From Calycina herbarum (Eukaryota > Ascomycota > Leotiomycetes > Helotiales > Pezizellaceae): DNA of 64,000 bases. Below are positions 1 to 9,579 of the stretch, piece after piece. The stretch is from assembly GCA_001414485.1 (NCBI GenBank), contig LLEY01000143.1, positions 1 to 64,000 on the forward strand. The letters run 5' to 3'. The translations under genes and the position numbers were made by a program. The notes under the pieces are model-generated. The model saw only the letters and a list, made by a program, of their open reading frames with translations, did no database searches and was not told the DNA's origin. Numbering within the stretch: the first letter of the stretch is position 1; each line of letters opens with the position of its first letter.

Positions 1-527
1 CCCCCCCCCCCCCATTGCCCTCTTTCTATTCTTTTCTGTCAAAGCAGCCATGCAAATCCGTATTTGAATCATGAAATTCATAATTAACACCCACCCTGGT
101 TGCTCGGAGGTAGTCATGTTAAACCCAGCCAGCCAGCCATGGGTCCGGGATTTTTAGGGTTTCATTGCAGACAGAATAACTGGTTGAAGAGCGCCGTGAA
201 CTTATCTTGCAAAGTAGGGGCTTGAACTAGATCGCTGATCAGGAAGTTCGGAAATTACCAAGGAGTAAGGACCACCGTTATGTTTTCCCGCAACACAAGT
301 TGTTTGGAGGAGGCTCTTTGTAAAAAAAAAAACCCCCAAATGAAAAGGGGATCCAGAAAAAGTAACCCAAGTAATCGTGTTGCCATTATACATCTATCAT
401 TCATATTTTACATTCTAATCTATTCCCATGTACCCATCAGTAGCTTCGTAGCTTTCGTGTCCTGTATCCCATTGCGCCGTGAATCATTATCGCTAAATCG
501 CTAAATCATTAAATCAATATTCATACA
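1..527. other. Intergenic, 3' flank of DUF3433 gene
   Basis: No convincing gene is present. The window opens with a run of 13 C residues, and an A-run lies near 322-331. The short open frames here have no recognisable protein content. Confidence 0.6.
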
Positions 528-3067
528 TTATCTTCCACTTATGATTGAGAGTCGTGCTAGGCCAGGTCGGCCTAATTTATCAATTCCCAGGCAATCTTTG
601 CCATATCTTCCTCGATACATCCCGAACCCGTACATGGTTGCATGGCGATGACCTTCTTGTGTGACAGTGAGCCTCGTCCTTAAATCGTCTTTGGATCTAG
701 GGGCACGGAAAGCAGCATCGTCCAACAATTTGCTGGCGTGGGCAAAACTGAAAATTTCTGCGAGACAACTTGCGCCGTGAGGTAACTTCAACGGTCTTCT
801 GTTGGGAATGAGAGCCAGAAGCGCCAGGACATAGATAATCAAGATTGCTAAACAAACGTAGAAAGACGGCAAGTTTGGAAACATTCTTACATCCCCTGCT
901 TCAGCAGTCAATGGGAAGAAGAGTCCACCCCCGAGAACCGGAAGCAGAATGGACGTGAAGGACAACCCAGATAAAAATGCCACGCGAAAATGGCGTGCTT
1001 TGAATGCTTTATAGGATACCAGGAGAGGCGCAGTGGCAGTATAATCGAGCAGCAATGATTTGTCGGCTGGTGATCCGTCCAATCGTCCCAACTGTGCCCA
1101 AGGTTGCAATCTTCGAAGTGCCAAGTCTACAGACTGAATGAACAAGTATAGTAGCATACCAATGATCGAGGGTATGAAGCTGTACAGGAAATTGGATGCA
1201 GACCACCCTTCGGAAGTAGCAGCAGCAGGTAACAAAGGATGAAAGCCGTCGTTGAAACTAGTCGAGGGGAGGAATGATATGATGAGCAGAGCGAGTAATG
1301 TCAGAGAACCTGCTACTGCCCAGAGGATAACGAATGTGTCGCGCAGAAACCACGGGAGATATCGAAATCTTGTGGCGGTCGAGTAAAGGTCGGCGTCTCT
1401 CTCACAATCGGCCAAGGTAGGATCAACGCCAGAGAACGATCTCTTCTCCGAAATCTTTCCAGACTCCAGGGTGTATCTACGCGGACTTCCTCCTTCCTCT
1501 CCAACACAATAGAATAAGCCTCTATTTTTGTGTTGAGTCATCCAATATCCAAGCCGGTCACTTCTCATAGCAAGCCTATCTTGGAGTTCTCGACGATCGG
1601 TCATGATATCCGTTCCAGTATACTCACGAAGACAATTACTCCTTGGTAAAAGCGCGATGATATCTGCTAATGATGTGGGATCCCACATTAGACCAGTTGT
1701 TCGTCGGAAGAAAAAGTGACCGGTAATGAGAAGGCCAATCACAATCAAAATGTAAATCGCGACGAGCGTCCAAGCAACAGCTTGTACGGTCGTCCATTTC
1801 CAAACTCCATCAACCTGGATAACCGAGAACAGGCAGCTGTGCAGCGGAATCAATCCGATTGCCAACCATAGTAGATATTGGGCTGATTTTATGGCAACCG
1901 GCCCACCGCTGTTGAACCCAGGCCATAGCATTGTTCGGGGATATATGCCCAAAAACAGGGCGCTCGATCGCATGTAGGCATCATCCATCGCCATTAAAGT
2001 ATAGGGAAGAATCCTTCTCATTGCAGACATAACTTCGTGTGTATAAATAAGTATGCATGCGGCAAATATTTGTGGCAAAAACGCAAAAAGAAAGTATCGG
2101 GCCCCATTGACACCTCCCAGCCATTCGTAAAGACCGTTGTGGTGAGCTGAGTAGATTGCGCAAAACATCAAAGCCGTTATCATAAGGAGACATAATAAGC
2201 AAAAGCATAGGATGGAGGTTGGGCGTAGAATCGTAGGGACAAACGTGAGGCTTGGGTAGCGAGGCGTGTGAGTTGGGGGGTCGACTGGAATGAAAATGTC
2301 TGGGCCGGCAGATAATGTTTGTCTCCATGGTATGGGGGAAGGACTCGAATGCTCACTCAGAGGTCGAGTGGGATTGTGAGCAAATAATCTGCCGTCTGGA
2401 GTTGGCGTTGAGCGGTGTTTCCTCATTATCGCCAATTCGTCCCGTTGCCTTCTCGTTGAAAGATGTCCCCTCGGAGAATAGCCACCAAAGTCAGCTATTC
2501 GATCAACGGGATACGAGCCGGAGCTGGCGGCAGTGGATGGTCTCTGTAAAGCTCCAATCTCCTCATCTCGAGTCAACTGATCGATTGCAAAGCGAATGTA
2601 TGGCGTATCATCTACAGGCGTTGGGGGAAGGTCTATCACGTTCTCCATTCTATCTTCCACCTTCTTCGATGCCGTGAGTCCGTCGCTTCTGATCTGGTCC
2701 TCGTCGAATCGCACAACGAGTGGAGTTGTCGAGGCATACGCTTCCTCATTGATGCCGACCGAGTGTCGTTGGATATTGGGCCGGACTGTGTCGACAGAGG
2801 CGGGCGAGCCTTGCAGTGAGTTTTGGTGAGGTGAGGATGTTGGTGTTCCCCATCGGATGACGGTTGTTTGGGATTCACTTGAAGTGAGGGAGCGGGCGTG
2901 GTTGGTGGAGTTATGAGGAGGTGTTGCTGGCGGAGGGAGGTCTAGATGTTGAAGTTAGCAACCGCTGCTCCTGTCTTCAGTCAGGTCCACTCACGATGAT
3001 GCTGATGATGCTGATGAAGCTGCACCCTCTCCTTCTGCAAGTCAGTACGTCCTTGTCCTGGGTTCAT
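528..3067 (-). CDS. DUF3433-family multi-pass membrane protein, two exons
   Basis: Predicted 828-residue fungal membrane protein of the DUF3433 type, whose molecular function is not established. The long frame ending at 528 has no ATG at its 5' end, but it joins in frame to a short first exon (3067-2995, starting MNPGQGRTDL) across a 53-bp intron (2994-2942) with GTGAGT donor, TGCTAAC branch and CTAG acceptor. Exon lengths of 73 and 2414 nt sum to a multiple of three. The first ~250 residues are polar and rich in Pro/Ser, probably disordered. Two repeated halves follow, each with several hydrophobic helices (for example LCFCLLCLLMITALMFC and FVILWAVAGSLTLLALL) separated by cytosolic-type loops, which is the duplicated layout typical of the family. 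No breaks are seen. Location is inferred to be a cell membrane. The family call is from memory of its layout, not a search. Confidence 0.8.
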
Positions 3068-4069
3068 GATGAGATGTTGTGTATGGAACTCGAGCGCCTT
3101 TGCGATATGCGTATGCGTATGCGTATGCAGGAGATCTGGAGTGCATTGTTAGGGCCTTCTTGGACTGATAAGCAGTCAATTGAGTGGCTGTTGTTGGGAA
3201 AGATGGAAGATGGCGGGGAGACAGAGAAGGCTGGGAGGTTCGTTCAGCCATCGCTTTTTCCACGAACACGAACATCAAACATCAAACATCAAACCCTCGC
3301 CCCACGGAAAGCGCCCGGGAGCGTGAAAAAAAGGGGATTCATTTTCATCAGATCTCGTGTCTCGTACGGGGGGTCGTATCTGATTGACTTTTCTTGACAA
3401 ATGTGTGCTTGCAGAATTTGGAAGAAGATTGTTTGGACTATGTCGGGTGTTGGGCTTTTCTCCCGGGATTTCAATCATGTCACGTGAATGTGTCTTGGCA
3501 TCCTCATTCTGTTGCATATCCGCTACAAAGATGGAGTTGGCGCATCTCCCGGGCTTGTCTCGAGCGCTTCGCGAATCATCACTTCTGTTTGGAGGGCTTC
3601 CAAACTTGAGGGGGTGGAATTGGAGAGCGCGTGGAACTATTGAACGAAGCCGCTGAGCATTTGCACAAACTTCGTAGGGATCCTGCTCTGGCTGAAAAAA
3701 ATGGTGAGTGTTTCATTAAGGTGGTTCCCATCCACACAGGCTATTCGCCTAAAATAATTGTGAGCTGACCCATTGCTGCAAACACCAAAGTAAAACTGTA
3801 CGCTACTTTGGATAAGCCACCAGAAATCTGCTTTGCATACACTTGTGGTTGTCAGTAATCACGCTGAGAAGGTTGCTGGTTCACTCACCTTTGATTTCCC
3901 TAGATCTGGGTCTAAGATTGACGCAGCTTGGGGCTCCATGATTTGGTCAAGAATTGCAGGTGGAAGTTGGATCCAAGGCGCTGTTGTGTCTTGCCTGCTG
4001 AGCAATGTCTTGTTCTTGAACATTTCCTTCAATCCGAAAGACAATTGTTCAGAGAGCCATGTCTTTTTT
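3068..4069. other. Intergenic region, upstream of the DUF3433 gene
   Basis: About 1 kb without a supportable gene. It contains a short hexamer microsatellite (GCGTAT units, about 3107-3129) just upstream of the DUF3433 start, and otherwise unremarkable sequence. Short frames here lack family resemblance and are probably chance. Confidence 0.5.
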
Positions 4070-4413
4070 CATCTTTCGCTTTGAGACTCCTTTGATCTCG
4101 CGAGACCACTTGGGTTCCCCCATTTCGATCCTAATCCAATGTTTCCATGCTCTCTGTTTCCATCTCTGTCCATGTGCTGATATGAAGTTCTTTTTTCATC
4201 TTCTCGCTTTGAGACTCCTTTGATCTCGCGAGACCACTTGAATTCCCCCATTTCGATCCCAATCCAATGTTTCCATGCTCTCTGTTTCCATCTTCTCGCT
4301 TTGAGACTCCATTGATCTCGCGAGACCACTTGGGTTCCCCCATTTCGATCCTAATCCAATGTTTCCATGCTCTCTGTTTCCATCTCTGTCCAGGTGCTGA
4401 TATGAAGTTTTTC
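4070..4413. repeat. Tandem repeat, three copies of a ~92-127 bp unit
   Basis: Three head-to-tail copies begin at 4070, 4197 and 4289 with the same start (CATCTT, then CGCTTTGAGACTCC and GATCTCGCGAGACC). The first and third copies are about 125 bp and end in GTGCTGATATGAAGTT. The middle copy is about 92 bp and lacks that 3' part. Copies differ by only a few substitutions. The unit contains the palindrome TCTCGCGAGA. It sits about 180 bp upstream of the small gene at 4590, so it could lie in that gene's promoter. Confidence 0.9.
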
Positions 4414-4589
4414 ACTTGATTCAACAAAGTATAATAACCTTTCTTCATTCCCCCCTTCCTCTCAACAGCCAACACTCATCTTCCAATCCGGCAAACAGGA
4501 GAAAGAAGACTTGCATATCCCACACTCCACACACACACACACAAAAGACAGCCCCTCGACACTCCATTTCCTTCCATTCCACCAGCGCA

Positions 4590-5119
4590 ATGGCAGCAGC
4601 CGCCCCATCCAACACATGTTACCACTGCGGCGAACCTCACCGCTCGTCTGCCGACTTCTGCGAAGTGAATTGCAAAGGCTGGACGCAGCCAACCCGGGTG
4701 AGAAATAACCCAGTCACCTGGACCGTTGCCGACATCCTCCCCACGGACTCGAACCTAGCGCGAACCTTGAAAATAGCCAGAGCCGCCTTAGCAGTCACGG
4801 GGAACCGTCACGGGGAACCGTCACGTCGCAGTCCTGGGCTATCAATTCAATGATGGAGGTGACATTGAGAAGTACGTGTATGTGCGTCGACCAGGAGGTG
4901 AGAAGCGGTTGTCTTATAGCAAGGCGGCGCCGGAGACGCCGCCGACGCAGCTGAAGGTGCATGCGCGATATTGGGACCGGGGTTTTGGGGAGGAGTTGGC
5001 GGGTTTCAAGCAGCTTGTTGGAGTTGATATGTGAGTTTTGTCTTGTTTTGTCTTGATAGAGAGGCTGTGGGGTACGGCATGGACTGACTTGAGAGATTAG
5101 TGACGGGATCTTGGGATAA
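4590..5119 (+). pseudogene. Small gene of unknown function, frameshifted by a 13-bp tandem duplication
   Basis: I do not recognise the family. The frame opens at ATG 4590 (MAAAAPSNTCYHCGEPH), with a Cys/His-rich start (CYHC, then two further Cys within 20 residues). Near 4793-4818 the 13-bp unit GTCACGGGGAACC is present twice. This shifts the frame, and translation would stop at 4853. Ignoring one copy, the frame runs on smoothly (VAVLGYQFNDGGDIEKY...) to a GTGAGT donor at 5031. It then crosses a ~70-bp intron with an ACTGAC branch and TAG acceptor (5100) to a few codons and TAA at 5117-5119, giving a protein of about 150 residues. The downstream half has an even, protein-like composition, so the duplication, or an assembly error, has probably broken a real gene. 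Confidence 0.5.
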
Positions 5120-5770
5120 GGCTGAGTTGGAGTACTTGTGTAAGGACGGGATGACAGGGGGTTGATGACAGGGGGGGCCTTGTCTTGTTTTGGTTCCTCG
5201 CTTCAGCATAGTTAGTCAAGGAAAAAAGGAGTGCCAACAAATTCCATAGGCTATCTTCTATCTTGTATATATGTATATACATACAACATCATTAAGTTCC
5301 ATACCTTTCCCCATAGGTTTCCCACAGCCATCGGAGAAAATCTCTCCCCGTTTGTCATAATTGAGCCAGCCACTCTTGTCCCTGTGCGTATCGTCGCCCT
5401 CGGAATCCGAAGTCTCCAGGTCCAGGTCCCAGATATCGCGATGGTCATCACTGACCATCGGCATTCCATCCTCGCGGAAAGTCTGGGTGAAGGGACGGCA
5501 GGCACAAAAGGGTTTCCGCATGTACCAAATGTTGGCGTCGCCGTGTCCATGTTGACTCGTGCCATGGTTCCCCGCGCGGAACCAGGCGAAGCGAATCGCG
5601 TCCAGGGCGGGTTTAATCGCCTCCCAATCCTGCTGCGTATATCCCGGGAACAGGAGGGGCTTGCTTCCCGCCAGATACTCCTCCGGCACGATCATCTTGC
5701 CCCGCCGCCACTCCACCCACCAGGGGAAAAAGCCGGCGTTTTCCCAGTCCAGGATGGCCGTGATGCGGTA

Positions 5771-5807
5771 CGGAAGGGGGTTTCAAGTGGGTCTCGCGCA
5801 CCCATGT
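5771..5807. repeat. Terminal inverted repeat, left, of the mariner element
   Basis: Starts CGGAAGGGGGT directly after the TA at 5769-5770, and is the reverse complement of 7004-7040 except at one position. Confidence 0.92.
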
Positions 5808-5968
5808 TTTCTGCCACATTCTATGGCCAAATCTAGTAAACAAATATATTGCTGCTTTAACTACATTTACCAGCCAGAAGGCCCTCCTTTCCTCAACCTC
5901 ACCTTTTCCACACGCTCTGGCATTATATCAATAAACCTATTAATAAGGTCTAATGTGATCTCCTTCTC

Positions 5969-6907
5969 CTAAATATCACGCAACGCCTCTTTTAAATCCG
6001 AAAGCGACCATCCACTATGTGGTTTCCTATTGCGTAGCCTCTGTTTAAGGACCCTCCAAATGTTTTCTATTGGATTAAGATCGGGAGAGCAAGGAGGCCA
6101 TTTAATCGAGTAAATGTGACATTCTAGGCGTATCGTATTACAAAACCCATAATTCCGTGCTATGTCTAACTTTCCGTGTACTCTACTATTATCCTCGACG
6201 CAAAAGAAGTCTCCTGGTTGTTCGAAAATTTCTTTTAAAAGTCCGCGAAGAATCTGCTCGCTATACTTCTGTTGCGTGAATCCCTTCCCTTCTCCCTCGT
6301 ACGAGACAAAATAGAGAGGAGACTTAAAGTTCCACCCAATCGCAGCCCATGCCATAACCGATTTGTATCCTGAATAGAAAGTAAACTAAATACAGTCTAG
6401 TCTCCTTCTCTCTCCACGGGCCCGTAAAAGCCGTCTTCGCCGGTGAGTGTCTGTCCGAGTAATCGTTTCGTCTGTATAGATGCCCCTTCTCCAATACTAT
6501 ATAGGCCTATCCCAGTTCTCGATCGAAAAGATCCATCGTTTAAGTTGGTTTTGCTTTAAGATAAAAGGCTTACAATCAGGTAGATGATAGTAGTATCCGT
6601 AACGTGCAAATACAGAAAGAAGCGTATTATCGCAGCAATCTAAGTCAAACTGCTTTCGAAATTCTTTTAAAGAGCAAATCCGGCGGTCGTAGTGCCCAGT
6701 ACACCAATTAATCATTTCCTTCACTTTTTCGTCTAAAATTTTCAGAGGAGCTCCAGGTGGTTTTGCCAGCCGGTCAGGTCTTTTTAGCCAATATCTCCCT
6801 AAAGATTCAGAGGCACCGACCTTTCTTACTACATCTCGTTGAGAGTAACCTTCTTAAAGAAGTGTTTTATATCGCACACGCGTAGGCGTATCCCATTTCC
6901 AAGGCAT
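5969..6907 (-). pseudogene. Tc1/mariner transposase, decayed
   Basis: Reads from ATG 6907 (MPWKWDTPTR) through an N-terminal helix-turn-helix-like region (EGYSQRDVVRKVG) to the DDE catalytic domain. The first acidic residue is in IYTDET (about 6.46 kb), the second in CVEDNSRVHG (about 6.19 kb), and the last in SPDLNPIENIW (about 6.07 kb). In-frame stops interrupt it, including a TAA after KTLL near the start and one after ENWDRPI near 6.5 kb. The element therefore probably depends on a transposase supplied elsewhere. It is located wholly between the TIRs and runs in the same direction as the gene it interrupts. Confidence 0.85.
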
Positions 6908-7003
6908 CGTTGTAGTGTTGTTGTGTTGTGGAAAGGAAGTGGGAATAGCCTCTATTTATTAAAAGCGGCGACATTCGACGAGTTTCCACGGCCTCACCGC
7001 CTT

Positions 7004-7040
7004 ACATGGGTGCGCGAGACCCACTTGAGACCCCCTTCCG
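7004..7040. repeat. Terminal inverted repeat, right, of the mariner element
   Basis: Ends ACCCCCTTCCG-type sequence directly before the TA at 7041-7042, pairing with 5771-5807. Confidence 0.92.
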
Positions 7041-8133
7041 TACTTCTGCTCCTCGTTGTCCTTGGAGACGAAGAGCTGGCCGTGGTGCAGGTCCCCGTGG
7101 GTCATGACGTAGGGGCCCCCCCGCGGGAAGGCGGCCTTGAGCTGGCGCACCGTCTCCTCGGCTTCCTTGCAGATGGCGGCGCGGATAGTGGCGTCCGTGC
7201 TCGCCTTGGCGTTCTCGGGCTTGTCCCAGAGCCGCCACAGTTCGCCCTTCAGGAGGGCGGGCGTCAGGTTCTCCAGCCATTCCTCCTCGTTGGCGCCCGT
7301 GCGGATGCAGCCGAAGCCGCTGCAGTCGCCAATGACGCAGTCCTTGAGCTGCTCGCCCTCGACGCTCCCCATCTGCGGACGCGTTATCTGGCGCAGCGAC
7401 CGCATGTGCCGCGCCAGGTCCTGCATGACATCCTCCCGCTCGGCGGGCGTGAGCTCGTCATACACCGTCTCCAGCTCGACGCCCTTGGCACGCGCCATGA
7501 GGGTGAAGTTGAAGGTTGGGGTCGGCACGTCGTCGGGCCCGCTCCCGCTCCCGCTCCCGCCGCAGCTCAGTCGCTGCATTTCGACGAGCGGGATGCTGGG
7601 CTGCTCCTTCCGGATCAGTTGCTGGATCAGGTAATCCCGTCGCCAAACGCATTGGCGCTCGTTGGTCTCGTCGCGGAGGAACCAGGAGCCTTGCGGGCCC
7701 CCGAGCTCCCACATGCCCGACAGCCCGCGAATCATCTTGAGCTTGACGCGCGACGTGTAGGACTCCTGCTGGTTTCTCGACGTCCACCCGCAATTATGAC
7801 ACAAGGCCACAGGCCCTGCCTTCCCCCACTGCACAGCCGCCTTCCAGCCACATGTACCGCACTGGGCACCGAACCCACACGCGAGACACTGCGTCGGGTG
7901 GGAACAGTTGGGACAGGGCGGGGCCCGGGGCGAGGGCACGGTTGCCCAAATCCATGGCAATTGTAGGTGTTGAATAGGTATGTTTTGGGGGGAAAAGGTT
8001 CGTCAAGTTCAAATCGTCAAGGTAAACGAGCTGCGAAGAGCGATTGGGGACGAGACCTAGGAGTAAGGGGAACTTATACTTATATCCCAAATTTTGTTTG
8101 TGTTCTGGTGTATGCAAAACCACTTGTTCGAGA

Positions 8134-8526
8134 TCACAAAGAAGGAACCCTTTCCCCTTCTTCCCCTTCCCCTTCCCCGGGCACCGGGTCCGGGTGTACC
8201 GAAGAATCCATGACGCCGGGCTGGAACTTATGTTGAATATGCCACTGACAGCCCAAGCACTGCACGTTCCACCCGCAATTCAAGCAGTTAAGCTCTCGAA
8301 GACAATTCCGACAGCGTAGTGGTGGCGCTGGCGCTGGCGGTTCATTTACTTGGTAGTCGTAAACCGTATGGACGAGATCCGCCTCCTCAATTCCTGGGTG
8401 ATCTGGCCCAAGCAAAGCATTAGCACACTCCCTTCCCAAGGTACGACGACGTCCATACACGTATTATCCCATGGCCAGATATTCCGAGCAACCATTTCCG
8501 GCCTTTTTCTCTTACGCTTAGACATA
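8134..8526 (-). CDS. Small zinc-ribbon protein, model uncertain
   Basis: A minus-strand frame ending at 8134 contains a cysteine-rich core (CRNC, LNCLNCGW, CLGCQW) much like the zinc-ribbon start of the neighbouring APH-like gene, followed by an acidic tail. A basic start (MSKRKRKRPEM, ATG at 8526) lies just upstream in a different frame. A GCTAATG branch-like sequence and a CCAG acceptor near 8400-8410 suggest an intron, but I could not find a donor that closes the frame cleanly. It may be a one-domain relative of the APH gene's N-terminus or a duplicated fragment of it. Confidence 0.4.
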
Positions 8527-8700
8527 TCCTTATACATGGCTGCTGCGCTTACGTTACAGTCGAGGAAGGATTTGGTTGGAAGAGTAAGACTAGGATTATG
8601 CCCTGAAGTGTAAAGAGTTAGATTCTAAGAAAGTGTAAGAGTGTACTGAATCCAATTCTTTATATGAAGAAACTGTACCCGACCCGACTATTTAACTACG

Positions 8701-8812
8701 AGTAGAAGAAAGAAAGTTCTGAAAACGGTCTTGATAACAAAAGAAGCTTGATTTTGGCCGCTTATAAGAAGTAGAAGAAAGGAAGTTCTGAAAACGGCCT
8801 TGATAATATAGT
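8701..8812. repeat. Direct repeat of ~42 bp, two copies
   Basis: Copies at about 8701-8744 and 8770-8812 share AGTAGAAGAAAG, AAGTTCTGAAAACGG and CTTGATAA with few differences. The surrounding 8.6-9.3 kb holds no supportable gene. Confidence 0.75.
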
Positions 8813-8888
8813 AAGTAGGTAGAGAATTCGATTTACTATCTAATCTTTATCTTATTCTCGACTCTTTGAGAAATGCTTTCTTTGTCAC

Positions 8889-9071
8889 GCTTTTTATTAT
8901 CACGTTTTTTCTAAATCACGTTTTCCTTATCACGTTTTTTTATCACGTTTTTATCTTCACGTTTTTTCTTATCACGTTTTTTTTTATCACGTTTTTTCTT
9001 ATCACGTTTTTTCTTATCACGTTTTTTCTTATCACGTTTTTTCTTATCACGTTTTTTATTATCACGTTTTA
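8889..9071. repeat. Minisatellite of ~16-bp TTATCACGTTTTTTC units
   Basis: About ten imperfect head-to-tail copies of TTATCACGTTTTTTC with length variation in the T-run. It reads on the plus strand as a meaningless FFLITFFLITFF frame and is not coding. Confidence 0.9.
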
Positions 9072-9496
9072 AGTAAGACGTATTATACTCTTAGGTGGGG
9101 TTAGCGCCTAGAGTAGCTGAGAATGAGATAATTTATACGTTGATTAGATAAAAGATAGAGAAAGATACCAGAGCGGCTGAGAATGAGATAAAGTCGGAGA
9201 ACCCCACGCTGTGGCTCGCAGGACTTGCCGTGAGTGGCTGTGTCGTCCGTCTTTGCATAAATTAGGACCACACGTGCGTGCACAAGTTACACAAATTGCA
9301 CAATTAATATTGGCGCCTAGCACGGCGATTGGTTCCAAAGTCTCTTCTCTGCTGTGCAGTGCACCAGCCACTTAGGTAAGAGGCCATCCTGCAAATTCTT
9401 CATCTCCTTCCCGTCTGTTCATCAAAACCTTCACCATCTTCCACGTCAAGAGCAAGAGTCAACCTCGACCGCGCATTTCCTCCATACTTACTCCTG

Positions 9497-9558
9497 CATA
9501 CCATACCATACCATACCATACCATACCATACCATCCATACCATCCATACCATCCATAC
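9497..9558. repeat. CATAC microsatellite in the 5' region of the symporter gene
   Basis: A pentamer CATAC array followed by three CATCCATAC units ends about 20 bp before the ATG at 9580. It probably lies in the 5' untranslated leader. Confidence 0.85.
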
Positions 9559-9579
9559 TACTGAAGCCAAGCCCCCAAG

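Larger units (their letters stand above)
5771..7040 (-). mobile_element. Tc1/mariner-type DNA transposon with 37-bp TIRs
   Basis: Complete 1270-bp element. Terminal inverted repeats at 5771-5807 and 7004-7040 match over 37 bp with one mismatch. They are flanked by TA at 5769-5770 and 7041-7042, the target duplication expected of Tc1/mariner. It carries a minus-strand transposase relic (5969-6907). The near-identical TIRs and the clean target duplication suggest a fairly recent insertion. The transposase has stops, so the copy probably could not move by itself. Confidence 0.92.
5258..7960 (-). pseudogene. Zinc-ribbon plus APH-like kinase gene, split by a mariner insertion
   Basis: An aminoglycoside-phosphotransferase/choline-kinase-like gene (APH superfamily, ~474 residues) on the minus strand, in two parts: 7960-7043 and 5768-5258. 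The 5' part has paired cysteines (CPNC, CLAC, CGTC, CHNC) that look like zinc ribbons, then an APH N-lobe and the catalytic loop THGDLHHGQLFV. The 3' part supplies the metal-binding AILDWENAG motif and the C-lobe. The break is exactly at a TA dinucleotide flanking the transposon at 5771-7040. Joining the two sides at one TA keeps the frame (...NEEQKY then RITAILDW...). The usual Asn of the HGDxxxxN loop is Gln here. No ATG is in frame at the 5' end. The ATG at 7955 is in another frame, so a small GC-run indel or an unmodelled exon is possible. Substrate unknown; drug resistance should not be assumed. Confidence 0.75.

Noticed and set aside
4070..4413. CRISPR-like array
   Set aside because: Units are contiguous without unique spacers. 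The other tandem arrays in the window also lack spacers, and this is eukaryotic DNA.
5258..7960. Antibiotic-resistance determinant
   Set aside because: APH-fold proteins are very common in fungi and mostly of unknown function. The sequence alone gives no drug-resistance evidence.
6839..7966. Long plus-strand frame (375 codons) opposite the APH gene
   Set aside because: Shadow of the GC-rich minus-strand gene. It crosses the mariner boundary and has low-complexity Leu/Ala/Arg composition.
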